A program made the position numbers and the translations under genes. The notes under the pieces are model-generated. The model did not search any database and had not been told where the DNA came from. It saw only the letters and a program-made list of their open reading frames with translations. Shown here piece by piece: positions 11,049 through 21,615 of a stretch of 64,000 bases of DNA. Within the stretch, counting starts at the first letter, position 1; each line of letters starts with the position of its first letter. The stretch is from Hyaloperonospora brassicae (taxonomy: Eukaryota; Oomycota; Peronosporomycetes; Peronosporales; Peronosporaceae), in contig CANTFL010001116.1 of NCBI GenBank assembly GCA_947650285.1, positions 36,455-100,454 on the forward strand. The letters run 5' to 3'.

Positions 11049-13678
11049 CTAGCTTCGGGGGTTCTGCGGACAGCCTTCGTCTAGCAGATGGCACCGCCAA
11101 CCATTTTCACCGGGAGCGGTATCCTCGTGACATAGGGGGCAGCGATTTCCGAACTGTGCACGGAGGGGACAGTCGTTAAGGGACACGTGTCGCTCGAAAA
11201 ATTTGAGTGTGATGGCTTCGCCACAACGCGGGCACTTGCGATGGTTCTGCCGCATCTCGCACTCAACCAGCAAATGGTCCGTCAACGTCGAGATTTCAAT
11301 CACTTGGCCACACATCTTGCATGGCGTGAGCATTTTACACGATTTCCAAAAATGTTGATCGGCATCAAATCTCTCGCTTGCAATACGACAAAAAGGACAC
11401 ATGTACTCGTTCACCGATCCTCCGCCCTCGCTACCAGCAGCGTCCTCAACTCTGTGCTCGAGTTGCACCTCATCTGACGGCTTGGTACGTCCATCTGTGC
11501 TACTATTAGCCGCCTTGACGGATGCAAGAGTCCTATCACAATTCCATTTCTTCGCAGTCTTGGCTGCATTAAACGCCGCTTGATAGTCTGCCAGCTGCTT
11601 TGGTCGGAGTGATTTCAAGTGCTTATCCACCTCGGTGCCCACGACAAGGTACAGTGACACAGTGATATCCTTTCCACCTTCCCGAATCTCACGACTTTGG
11701 TGTGCTAGACAGTTACAGTCTTCAAGAAACGCCATGATGCCAGAGGCCGTAAAGACGCTACCAGGTACCAGATCGAATGCTGCGAGCAACTTCTTTAACA
11801 CGAGCAATCGACCCTGCAAAGACTTTATCCCTAGCGGCTTCTTCAAGCGCTTGGTAACATGTATCGCTACTGTGACCACGCCTACATTCTCAGCAGCTGC
11901 CAAATGTTCCAATGCTGTCACTGCTTTGTCACGAAGCTTTGCATGAGGTTCACCCAGCTTGGTTACTATCTGAGTTATCGTGCTGCCAAGCTGCACAAAA
12001 GTAAGAGCAATTAGTCTTTCTCACACGCATCAGCACAACCTGGGGAACGTAGGACGTACGATCCGGCACATGTCATCGTGGTGAACAAGCGCACCAAACG
12101 ACACCATGCGATCCAGCAGGCAAAAAGCGGAGAGCGCGACCTGTGCAATGCGGTCTCTGATACCACTTTGAGCTAACGTAGAGCACACCTCCAGTACCTC
12201 AATCGGTTCAACAGTGTAGTCATTCATCTCTGTAGTAACTTTGCAAATCGCTGCATCCCGGTGGTTCCACAAGTTGCTGTAGAAACATCGTGTGAAGAAA
12301 GGGCCAATCACAGCAACAAGTTTCTCGCTTTCTTTTGCAAGTTCTGAAGGAATTTCGTCTGGCTCGGGAAGATTAGTAGCGCCTGAGATGCCACTGAAAT
12401 GAGAATTCGGAACTCCACGTTTGTTATCCCCCTGTTCGGCACTGTCACCACCACCTGTAGGCTTCCGTTCATTGTAGCCAGAAAAACACCCAATGGCAGA
12501 ACGACGCAGGACGCCATGATCGTCATCAAACATACTTCCCTTCTTCACAACCTGCGAAACTTCAGCATTCGCCTCTGGCAATGCAGAGTTCGAGAACGAG
12601 CGGTGCATGCTTTGACATTGCGGCACCGCTGGACTTCTTGTTGGCGAGCTACCCACCAATCGTATCGGCATGATTGGCTGCATCTCGTTACTATTGACCA
12701 GAGCCTCAAGTCTGCCAATCTCTAGCTTGATTTGCTTGGCTTCATCGTAGTCTTCGGCGGCCACCGCCTCTCTTTTCTGCTCTTCGAGTCTTGCAAGTTC
12801 CAGTCCAAAGCTCTTGAGTTGCTCTTCTCTCTGTTTCAGATTTTTAGCCTGATCGTAGTCTTCACGAGCGACTGCTCGGTCTTTCGCTGCTCGAATCTCG
12901 TGGATCCTGGCTGCCATCTTAGCACTCACCTTCATCTCACAGCGCCAGTCGTGCATCACATGACTCACCGCGTTCCTTTGGTCGACAAACGAGTGAGCAG
13001 CCGCTTCGTCGTCTGTCGAGCAGCTCGGCAGCCCGTCCAGAGCTTCTCCACACAGGCGGATTGCCATGATCCCTACTTGATTGTGCCGATTGTGCTCGTT
13101 TGCGTAGCAGTTGTGGATCCGCAGCTTCAACAGCGTGGCCTCAGCATGCACGTGTACGGTCTTGAGCTCTCTCGCTCGGTACTGGCTCTGGACATTCGAC
13201 TTGAGTCGAAAGAAACCCAAGCAACGAAACCCAGTCACGCCATTGGCATCGTCATCGTCGTCCCTATCGTCGATTGCATCGACTGAGCGCCTCGAGGACA
13301 CAAAAAGCTCCAGCATGCGCGCAATGTGCGTCTCGTGGGACAAAATCTGCACGTGCGTGAGCCGACAACGCCCGTCGTGCAGCTTCAGCACGAGCTCTTG
13401 AGGGTACGAGCAGTTTCTGCAGCGCCACATGCACAACAACAGACAGACAGACAGATAGAGAAACAGAGAGAGACACGCGAGCGTTAGCACGAGAGAGAGC
13501 GAGGAAAAGAGCCACTGCGTCAACGTCCGAGTGCGACACAGAGAGGCAAAAGAGAGACACTGTACTTGGCAGTCATGTAGCGCAGCGTCGTGTCGACGTG
13601 TTGGACGGCGTCGGGCGTTCGGACCGTCGCGTCTCTGCTCGAACGAGTCGCTGCGAGAGAGAAGCGCAGCGTTCCCAT
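11049..13678 (-). CDS. CEP104: Centrosomal/ciliary-tip protein CEP104 homologue
   Basis: Three exons by my reading: 13678-13566, 13416-12060 and 11990-11049, with GT-AG introns of 149 and 69 bp. The spliced frame is 2,412 nt, 803 residues, against roughly 925 in human CEP104. The first junction produces TAKNCSYPQELVL, the family's N-terminal jelly-roll motif; the unspliced frame would instead begin with an unlikely Leu-rich stretch. Order: N-terminal beta-sandwich (to ~150), a coiled coil with two repeats of the type REDYDQAK / AEDYDEAK (~213-271), a low-complexity linker, a TOG-like helical array (~395-630), then a C-terminal zinc-finger array with CPFC, CKMC, CPRC and CPLC pairs (~683-795). 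CEP104 binds tubulin at the tips of growing cilia, which fits an organism with flagellate zoospores. It shares a 167-bp divergent promoter with RTF1. Confidence 0.92.
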
Positions 13679-13845
13679 GAGCGCGCGCAGTGGGTGAGCG
13701 TGTGTGGGGAAAGTCACCCGCTTTACCGACATGTCAGTCGGAAGCGACCATCACTCTGGTGTTCGCCTCAATGTTTGTATGGCATACAAACCCAAGGAGC
13801 AAACACCCCACTCAGACCGTCGCCGTCTTATTTGCGCTTTTGGCC
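13679..13845. promoter_or_regulatory. Divergent promoter between CEP104 and RTF1
   Basis: Only 167 bp separate the CEP104 start codon (minus, 13678) from the RTF1 start codon (plus, 13846), so both transcripts must start here or share this DNA. Oomycete core promoters often carry an initiator with a YTCA-type core. CCCACTCAGACC at about 13807-13818 is a weak candidate for RTF1, which is inference. No TATA box is obvious. Confidence 0.5.
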
Positions 13846-16185
13846 ATGGCCACGTCAAAGGCGAGAGAGAGCAGCGACGAGTCGGACGGCGGGCGCTCGA
13901 GCGTCTCGGGCTCTGGGAGTTCGCGCTCGGGCTCGCAGTCCAGTAGCGGCTCCGAGTCCTCGCGGAGCGGCAGCGGCTCCGACTCGGCGAGCGGTTCGGG
14001 CTCGAGCTCGGGCTCGGGCTCCGATAGTGGCTCGGGCTCCGGTAGCGGTTCGGGCTCGAGCTCGGGCTCTGGTGGGTCGGCGTCGGTGTCGGAGTCGTCT
14101 GCATCGAAGAAGCGGCGGCCGAAGAAGCGACGCGCGTTGACGCCCAAGAAGGCCAAAGCCGCTACTGCTGCTGCTGCTGCGTCGACGAAGAACAAGAGCC
14201 GGAGCCGCACTGGCAGTAGCAGCAGCAGCAGTCGAGGACCGAAGCAGCAGCAGCAGGTGCAGCAACAGGTCAAGATTGAAGTGGATGCAGAGGCCGATGA
14301 CGAGCGGGACGCGGGGGTGCCGCGCCGTCGGGGCACGCTCCGGATCAAAGACGAAGACATGGACGAGGACGACGACGTGGACGTGACTGGTCTGACGGAA
14401 GTCGAGAAGGAGAAGCGACTGCTGGAGAAGTACGAGGCCAAGGAGCAGCGCAACAAGGAGCGGGAGCTGAAGAAGCGACTGGCCGCGTCTCAGGGCAAGG
14501 CCGAAGATGGCTTTTCTGAGGAAGAAGAGGGACAGGAAGAGGAGGAAGAGCTGCCGTCGACGCGTCGGGGAGGACGCAGCAGAGAGAGCGACCGACGAAA
14601 AGAGGCGTTGCACAACTTGAAGGCCAACAAGTCCAGCGACAAGAGTCGTTCGATCTTGAGCAATCGATTTGGAGGCGACGGAAGTTCCGACGAGGAAGGA
14701 GAGAGCAGAAGCGGACGGGATCTGGCTGAAAAGAGGCGGCGCCGCCGAGAGTTGCAACGCGGGGGCACTGGACGACGCCGGAGTCACGCAGACGATGAGG
14801 AAGACTACAGCGATGACGAGAGCGATGGACGTAAGGGGAAAAAGTCGAAGATCGTGGACTCGATGGCGGCGGTCAAAACAGCAGATGAGGATGACGTTGC
14901 GGCGTCGATTCGCCCGGAGGAGAATGTGCCGGTCAACTGGAATCAAGCCAATTTCTACTTGCTCAAGAGACGCGTGTTTTTTGAAAAGAACTTTTTCGAG
15001 CCATTTTTCCCACAACTTGTGCGAGGTGTGTACGTCCGCGTGCCAATTGAGATGGTGGATGGCGAGATGGTATACCGTTTTTGCGAAGTCGTAAACGTGT
15101 GCAAGCTGGCGCGTAGCTACAACTTCTGCGGCGAGTCAACGCATATGGGCATTATTTGCGCATTTGGGAAGAGCAGGCGGGAGTGGAAATTGAGCGGTGT
15201 TTCAGGGCACTCGCTGCGCGAGCGTGAGTTTTTGCTGTGGCGAGCAGCTATAAACAAAGACCGACTGCACTTTCCTACACACGGTGAAGTGAAGCGCGTG
15301 TACTCGAAGAAGGAGAAAATGATTACTCAGCACAGCTACACCGAAGCACAGGTGGATGAAATGGTGCGGCGTAAACAAGCCGTGGGCCTGTCAAGTGTGT
15401 CGCTGGGTGTGCAGCGAGTGCGCCTGGAGCGCGACCTGCGTGCTGCTCAGGATATGAAAAACTTTGAAAAGGCTGTTGTGCTTGAAGAACGGCTGCAGCG
15501 GTTGTTGGCCAGGAACGAGGAGCGTAAGAAGCACAACTCCGACGACGTTCTTCGCATCAATGAAATCAATCGACGCAACCGTGAGGCCAATATCCAGCAA
15601 GATCTGCACGCCCAGGAGCTCAATGATGCCATGAACAAAAAAATGACGAGCGCCGAGCGTCTGCAGTTCGTGCGTGCCAATCAAATGACTATGTTCATGT
15701 CCCGTGATAAGCTGGAGAAAAACTTGGCGGAGGGCAAGCTGATCAAGCTTGCTGACGGTCGGGTCATGACCTCGAACAAGCTGCACGCGGTCGAGGCGTT
15801 GCCCGATGATCTGCTAGACAAGGTCAAGGGAGCTGGCGAGAAGCGACAGAACGGGGACGATTTAGAGTTCGATATCGATCGTCTTTTGGCGAAACAGCGA
15901 GAGCGCAAGCAAAAGGATGCTGAGCGTTTGGCGGCGACGCAGAAGGAACATGCGAGCCAAGTCGAGTTCGTGGGCGTCGCTCCCACGAATGTCCAAGAAA
16001 GAGCGAACGCGACCGTTCGTATCAAGGACGATGATGGGTCGTGGATGACGCTTCGTTCGCCTGCCGAGATCATGAAAGCGAAGCAGAAAAAGACTGCAGT
16101 CTCGGACAAGGTGAAGGCCTCGCGCAAGGGTATTACAGTCAAGGAGTACTTTGATCGAGTCAAGAAAAGGCGCGTGGCTCAGTAA
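13846..16185 (+). CDS. RTF1: RNA polymerase-associated protein RTF1 (Paf1 complex, Plus3 domain)
   Basis: A single-exon frame of 779 residues. The ATG at 13846 has a strong context (gccATGg); the frame extends upstream but the extra residues look non-coding and lie in the shared promoter. Residues ~17-85 are a Ser-Gly-rich tract, followed by a Lys-rich block, a Gln/Ser run and alternating acidic and basic segments, as in other RTF1 N-termini. The Plus3 domain is at ~360-495 ([40 protein letters not shown]). Next come a conserved helical segment ([19 protein letters not shown]), a coiled coil (~527-560) and a basic C-terminus. In known systems RTF1 works with the Paf1 complex on elongating RNA polymerase II and promotes histone H2B ubiquitylation; Plus3 binds phosphorylated Spt5. 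The reverse strand has long Leu- and Arg-rich frames that are compositional shadows of the GS and KE tracts. Confidence 0.93.
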   Translation: MATSKARESSDESDGGRSSVSGSGSSRSGSQSSSGSESSRSGSGSDSASGSGSSSGSGSDSGSGSGSGSGSSSGSGGSASVSESSASKKRRPKKRRALTPKKAKAATAAAAASTKNKSRSRTGSSSSSSRGPKQQQQVQQQVKIEVDAEADDERDAGVPRRRGTLRIKDEDMDEDDDVDVTGLTEVEKEKRLLEKYEAKEQRNKERELKKRLAASQGKAEDGFSEEEEGQEEEEELPSTRRGGRSRESDRRKEALHNLKANKSSDKSRSILSNRFGGDGSSDEEGESRSGRDLAEKRRRRRELQRGGTGRRRSHADDEEDYSDDESDGRKGKKSKIVDSMAAVKTADEDDVAASIRPEENVPVNWNQANFYLLKRRVFFEKNFFEPFFPQLVRGVYVRVPIEMVDGEMVYRFCEVVNVCKLARSYNFCGESTHMGIICAFGKSRREWKLSGVSGHSLREREFLLWRAAINKDRLHFPTHGEVKRVYSKKEKMITQHSYTEAQVDEMVRRKQAVGLSSVSLGVQRVRLERDLRAAQDMKNFEKAVVLEERLQRLLARNEERKKHNSDDVLRINEINRRNREANIQQDLHAQELNDAMNKKMTSAERLQFVRANQMTMFMSRDKLEKNLAEGKLIKLADGRVMTSNKLHAVEALPDDLLDKVKGAGEKRQNGDDLEFDIDRLLAKQRERKQKDAERLAATQKEHASQVEFVGVAPTNVQERANATVRIKDDDGSWMTLRSPAEIMKAKQKKTAVSDKVKASRKGITVKEYFDRVKKRRVAQ

Positions 16186-16272
16186 GCGCGTCTTGGCAGC
16201 ACGAGAGGTGTTGGCACAAGGACGCACGACATGTGCCTTAGGTCGCTTGCCAACGAGGCCGCAGTATTTTAC

Positions 16273-16278
16273 AATAAA
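16273..16278 (+). terminator. Putative RTF1 polyadenylation signal
   Basis: An AATAAA hexamer lies 88 bp after the RTF1 stop codon in an AT-richer patch. It is the nearest canonical signal; no transcript evidence is available. Confidence 0.45.
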
Positions 16279-17082
16279 CAGTAGAAAAAGAAGTGCGTGC
16301 GTGTAGTGTAGATACACTCTGTCGGTGTGAATAGAATGCCTTTGTGGAACAAAAAAGTCTTGGGTTCTGCCGCTGCGGTGTACAAACAGGGGGATGCGTC
16401 CGACGGCTCACACAGAGCTAAATTGTCGCATGAATTTATTTTGACGCCACACCTCAAACAATACTTTGGGTTCAGTTGTTGCTTTCATTGGCTCGAGGAT
16501 GCACAGCGTGACTGTATTCGATGCCAAGTGCTACCAGCAATACTTTCAGACGCCCCCTTTCTTCCAAGCCAGAGATACATCAGGTGAGAAATTGGTCCCC
16601 GACTTGAATTTTTGCTGTGCTGTCCACGCCTGGCATAAACGCTGACGAAGGTATTACAAAGAGACGTGTCGAACATCTAATGTACAAGCTTGTGTGCAGA
16701 AAGCCACAGGGTCAAATAAAACCATTGCATTGTTCGTAGTCTGATCCGTTCCCGCCTACTTGTGAGTAACTAGCACAGATGAATCATACTTCACTTGTGA
16801 AGCTGCATATGACCGCGAAAGCTTGAAGACATCTATCTAGTCACTAGGGTCGCGTTTGTCATGTTTTGCACGGCAAACCTGTGCACAACGCTTGAACGAA
16901 AGACGTACAACATCAGCTAGTGATTTGTCCGCAAAGACAGCGTTCAACGTTGTGGTTCATGTGGCAGTTCGAACTTTGATACGTTATCCATTAGTGTGGC
17001 TCGACTTCTTGATTGCTTACTGCATAGTCCAGAATGACGTTCGTAATTTACATACGTCTGATGGATTCGACATCACCAGCAA
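16279..17082. other. Intergenic region, no gene recognised
   Basis: About 0.8 kb between the RTF1 3' end and the first retrotransposon LTR. The short frames present show no recognisable motifs. Nothing further is supported. Confidence 0.5.
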
Positions 17083-17553
17083 TGTATCCGGCACTGGTCG
17101 CTTCGTACTGGAACACCAGTACGAAGCCGACTCTCACTGACAACAGTGAAGGTCAGTGCCCTGCTAGGTAGTTGCACTATACAGAGGATGGGTAAACAAC
17201 TAAGGCAAAGACTAGTTGTAGAAAAGTAAAACTGTTATTTCATATAATTACGTCCAAAAGTGAAAGTCAAATTGTTATTTTAAATAGGTTAGTCCAATTT
17301 ATCTTGTTCTCTGCTTTGACCTAACTTTATCATATTAATACAACCAAACGTATCATGACCTCTGCTCACCACTCATTGCGCGCGTCTAGCAGCGATTGGT
17401 GGGTTGGTATGAGCACAATATCAACCAATGAGTAGACGTTTAGGTCAACAATATCACTGTTTTCAGTGATATTGTTGAAAGAACATTCAACATAATATTA
17501 TGTATTACCATTTCGCACAATGGTAATTTCATGTAACGGGCTACCCCGTTACA
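17083..17553 (-). repeat. 3' LTR of Gypsy-1a
   Basis: Runs from TGTATCCGGC to CCCCGTTACA, TG...CA bounded, about 471 bp, followed by the PPT complement. The right edge resembles the LTR edges at 19731, 33191, 40290 and 45251. It contains a perfect 12-bp stem with a 4-nt loop (17100-17127) and a perfect 14-bp stem with a T4 loop (17446-17477). The left edge is less certain than the right. Confidence 0.7.
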
Positions 17554-17684
17554 TCACCCCCCCCTTAACTGATACTCACGATGTGACAATCAAAACTTGG
17601 TGACCACCCGTTGGACACCATTGAGACAGGGAGCACTCGTTTGGTCATATCCATTCATTCCTGGACTTGCCTCGCATAGCTAAC

Positions 17685-19271
17685 ATGTCTATGCGGGGTG
17701 GCTCAAAGACGGCACAGCATGTTGCTGCGCAAGCCTCCACGAAAGACAGCTCGTCTTCTGCTGCTTCTTCTTTGCCCGCGTCACCTTTTGTAGGTGGTAT
17801 CACACAACGTGCTCAGGATGGCTTTGAGGTCGGGGTCATCTACTCTGGCGAGTCAAACACGTCTGACTCGGGAAAGGCCTCAAAGTCATCCGAACTACCC
17901 GCGGTGTCTCATCCTGAGCCTTCATTAAATGATCTGCCAACCGAACGAAGCCGCTACTTGCGTCACGTTCTGTTCAGCCGTGGTGAAGAATATGGCAGTG
18001 AGTATGACAACTCATCATCACAGCCAACTCGTGCGTTTTTGCAAGAGTATGTTGACGATTGGTCGAGCCTTCGGCACTCTGAGAACCGTGGTACATACGT
18101 GGGTACCACGTTGATGCGTGATGCGCTTAAGCCGTGGCGCTTGCCCGAACGGCTCATAAATATCTTGTCTCACAACACAAGCCAGCATCATCAAATTCCA
18201 TTATTCGATGCGAGCGAGCTTCATTGCTTGTCCTCCAGCGCGAGCCACTTTCGCGCTAAAAAAGACTTTTATCTCGATGCTTTTCTTCAGCATCGATTGT
18301 ACAATAGCAACCAAAAGCGTGATAAGAACTCACTTTTGGCGGCATGGGACGCTTTCGTTCACAACGTAACAAATTCTGGACGTGAGGCGTGATCCAAAGA
18401 ATCATGAGGCAGTGCGCGTAAATTTTCAAAATCGAACGCCCGCCGGTGAAAGTTATCGGCTGCATCGTTCATCGCGTGAGGCAGGCATTCCTTGCCTCAC
18501 ATGGGGTGATCCTATGTGCGAGTCGTATCGACAATCCGTAGCGTGCTCAAAGCGAATTGTTTTCCCGAAGTTCGCCCTGGGGAAGGGCTCACATTTCGGC
18601 TGAGATGCGCGCCGCGATGGCGAACTTGCAATCCGTCTACTAGCTCCAAAAGAGCGTGTTTACCGATGAGTCCGAGGACTAATCGGACTTGTCTTGTCGT
18701 ACGGTCGGAAGAGCCCTCAACATCCGTCATCAGCTGGGACCGAGTCTCCCAGCTATTATAAGATGGTATATACCACCGCCAGCGGACAAGATAACTTGTC
18801 CGCTCCCCGTTCTTCACACGGGGTGTCTCAAAAAACGTCTTACATGAAAGCGTCGAGCTCCGTGCGAGTCCATCAGCGGCTTCGGTGGAGGAGAAGAGAC
18901 CAGGTCCGACTCAGCCGTCGATCCTGCAGGAAATTCGCGACCGCTATGAACGCGTCCTGACCGAGCTAAGGTTTGACGTGGAGCACGAGTACAAATATCT
19001 TCATGCCCTAATGACGAATGTGCGACGTCTTGGTAACGATCGGGATAAGGACCGATCGGACTTTACGTTCGCTGAGCTTGAGAACGAACGCGAGTGTCTT
19101 CTCCTGCGTGACGAGCTAGCGGCGGATCGTCGCGAGACTTCGTTGCTGAAGGACCAACATGAGAGTTTGGTACGTAATAACAAGAATCTATTAAGAGGTC
19201 TTGGGCATGTTGTCCGTCTTCGTTTTTGGAAGAGAACTCGTACTGATCGTAAGCGGAGACGCCCAAGATGA
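17685..19271 (+). pseudogene. Antisense ORF (aORF) of Gypsy-1a, broken
   Basis: A frame opposite to pol. It starts at the ATG at 17685 (MSMRGGSK), runs to a stop at 18390-18392, and resumes in other frames to 19271. N-terminal part: Ser/Thr-rich with VIYSGESN (~res 55). Then a conserved block IPLFDASELH...FRAKKDFYLDAF (~res 172-205), a segment SYRLHRSSREAGIPCLTWG (18450-18506), and a coiled coil rich in Glu/Arg/Leu (18885-19200) ending in a basic tail. The same blocks recur in the same order in Gypsy-1b and, more decayed, Gypsy-3. The last ~700 bp overlap the chromodomain and integrase tail in antisense. I do not recognise a function; the coiled coil suggests an oligomerising structural protein. 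This copy is interrupted by at least one stop and frameshifts. Confidence 0.6.
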
Positions 19272-19287
19272 ATCGTAGGACGCATGC

Positions 19288-19731
19288 TGTAGCGGGGCAC
19301 ACCCCTTGCGTGAACTTAACGCAAGGGTAACGTGTGCCATACAAGCGTACACAGGGCAAACGAGGAAGCGGTAGGTAAAACAGAACCCGAAAGCTCTGTC
19401 TTGAGGGAAAAGCAGAAGTCTTTATTTAATATAGTTATTACGTTAATAAATCATCTTTGACTTACTCTAACTATATTAAACTATATTCTCCTATGTGTGT
19501 CCCTTGCTCACCACCCATTGCGCGCGTCCAGCAGCGATTAGTGGTTGAGTTGGTTGGTGTACACCGTACATCAACCGAGAAGTGGACCCCGCCACGGATA
19601 TCATCCTTAGCGATAATAATCCGACAACATCACTCATTTCGAGTGATGTTGATTGAATATTATCAAAACGGATGATATTCAAAATTGGTACTTTCGTACC
19701 AGTTTTTATGAAACATGCTCACCCCGTTACA
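19288..19731 (-). repeat. 3' LTR of Gypsy-1b
   Basis: TGTAGCGGGG ... CCCCGTTACA, 444 bp, followed by TCACCCCTCCCTTAACC (PPT complement). It contains a 9-bp stem at 19303-19327 and a nested hairpin: an 11-bp core stem (19625-19635/19641-19651) inside a 7-bp stem (19612-19618/19658-19664) inside a 9/10-bp stem (19597-19606/19670-19679). The structure is analogous to the 14-bp hairpin of the 1a LTR. Confidence 0.85.
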
Positions 19732-19758
19732 TCACCCCTCCCTTAACCATCAGTCACT

Positions 19759-21615
19759 ATGGTGAATGATATGATTGGTTGTGACAGAGTGGCTACCGTC
19801 GTGTCGCTCTGGGGACGGGGAGCTCTTGTTGGTCTTTTCCTTTTCATTTCCAATTCGCAGGCCATGACGAGCAAGGCCGCGATTAAAGCGGCTGCATGGA
19901 TTCGTGCAGCCGGTGAACAAGACGCACAAGATTCAGCATCAGGTGCTTATCCGCTTGCTGTTGCTGACAAAAAGCCTGCAACTCCCGTAGTTGCAGGTCT
20001 ACGTGGTCATCCACCTGCAGCTCCTTCACCCGCAGGGTCTGCTGCGGGTGGTAGTCCGATGGACCATGGCCCCGACATAGACGTGGTCTGTTCGGGCGAG
20101 TCGGACGCACCGTCCGACTCGAAATCGTCTGTTAAGCCCGACCGGAAGGTCGCGGAAACGAAGACTGCTGCGCCTTGAGGCAGTCTCGACAAAGAGCTGC
20201 AGTACGATATATTCGGTTCATCCGACGAGTTCGAGAACTCGTCACCGGGATCGAAATGATCGCGCTCGTATTCGGATGACGAGAGCATACAACAGAAGGA
20301 TGTAAGTCCTTATGTGGGTGTCGATGACTCCGTACGGAGTCACCGTAGCCATAGTTGTGATAGTGGTGCCGGTTACATTGGCACCACGCAAGAGGAGCAG
20401 GATCGTGATGCCATCCGATCTTCTCCTGAGCGCAAGCCATGGATGCCATCTGTGAGAGAGAAGAGAGAGTGGTATAATTATACCACTGGGGACTGTCAGA
20501 TCCCACTCTTTGACTCATCAAAGCTCCATGGTCTTGATGTCAGTTCGAAGTATTATAGCACTGAGCATGATTTTTACGTCGATGTCTTTTTCAGACATCG
20601 ATGGTTCCACTTCAACAAGAAGAAAATACCCGCACTTGTTGGTTCAGGCGTGGAACGCGGTTATCGCCCAAAAGTTTGACTGTTGGTCGACAATCTTGGC
20701 TGGACAAGCTTGATGCTGCTCGCAGCAAGTTTGAACAGAAGTCGCATGTCGGTGCACGGTATAACTTGCACCGATTATCTCGAGAGACAGGTTTACCTTG
20801 CCTCTCGTGGGGAAAGGTATGTCTGAGTTGTGTAGACAACTCAGTTCGCGCCCCTAAGGAGGCGTACCTCCTTAATCTGCCCTACTGGAGAACGCGCATC
20901 GCGTCTGAGATGCGCGAAGGGATCGAGAATTTGCAATTCCTTTACGACCGCGGCGATCGTTCGTACTACGATGGCCCTCCACCGACAAAGATTGCTTCTA
21001 GTCGTACTGATCTACGAGACCGGCCACAACCATCTCCATCTGGGAGCGAGGCTCCCAGCTGTTCCAAGAGGGTGAATACCCCCTCCACTAGACGAGGTAA
21101 ATCGTACTTGATCCTGAATCGTCACGGTGGTTCAAGATACGCTCCACAAGGAAGCGTTGACCACCGTGTGAGTCCATTAAAGGATGTGGGGGAGGAAGAA
21201 AGAAATTCTCCAAGTCGTTCTGCTCACCATCTCGATCCTTACGAGATGGATCGCGCAATCGTTAAATTGCGCGATGATTTGGAGCACGAGAGGGACAGGA
21301 GTTGCGCTCTGACTGATCTTTTTGCAAAAGCATAGCAAAGACCGCGAGAAGGACCGTGCGAACGACCGTGCTGAGTATGAGGTCGCGCTGACACAGACCG
21401 AGCGCGATGTCCACTCCATCGTTGGTGAGCTGGCGACAGATCGCGGAGAGATCCTTCGTTTAAACGGAGTGATATCTGATGTGCGCGTCCAGGTTGAACG
21501 TCTGGAGCGCGAGCGCAAGAACTTGATGGAGGTTCTTGATCGTGGGAGCTATCTTCATCGGAAGAAGAGGGCTTGTACTGACAGTATGGGCGGAGACGCC
21601 CCACGTAGAACGTAG
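19759..21615 (+). pseudogene. Antisense ORF (aORF) of Gypsy-1b, broken
   Basis: A plus-strand frame of about 600 codons opposite to pol, the most complete copy of the aORF. It may start at 19759 or at the ATG at 19864 (MTSKAAIK). Two in-frame TGA codons (20176 and 20257) and two frameshifts (near 20630 and 21325) break it. Blocks in order: Ala/Pro-rich N-terminus with DVVCSGESD; IPLFDSSKLHGLDV..YSTEHDFYVDVFFRHRW (20500-20610); RYNLHRLSRETGLPCLSWG (20758-20815); a Pro/Ser-rich linker antisense to the chromodomain; and a long coiled coil (21240-21540) with a Lys/Arg tail. The conserved blocks match Gypsy-1a closely. No known enzymatic motif is seen. Confidence 0.65.

Larger units (their letters stand above)
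17083..19287 (-). mobile_element. Gypsy-1a: truncated 3' end of a chromodomain Gypsy retrotransposon
   Basis: The left end is a 3' LTR (17083-17553). Next is a C-rich tract (17554-17570) whose complement is a purine-rich PPT, so the element points to the left. Internal sequence holds a plus-strand antisense frame, the chromodomain (minus, ~18817-18560; ERTSYLVRW) and the integrase C-terminal motif RPTIHLGRLR near 19280. It stops exactly where the LTR of Gypsy-1b begins (19288), so 1b probably inserted into 1a or replaced its 5' part. No 5' LTR, RT, RNase H or integrase core of 1a remains. The chromodomain frame is interrupted, so the copy is dead. LTR and antisense frame are closest to Gypsy-3. 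Confidence 0.8.

Noticed and set aside
12732..13286. Plus-strand 184-codon frame opposite CEP104
   Set aside because: Lies wholly inside the CEP104 coding exon and has no motif; a shadow frame.
13855..15015. A 386-codon frame on the minus strand opposite RTF1, and an Arg/Ala-rich frame at 13598-14140 on the plus strand
   Set aside because: Leu/Arg/Ala-rich composition is what the Ser-Gly and Lys-Glu codons of RTF1 give in other frames; no start context or motif.
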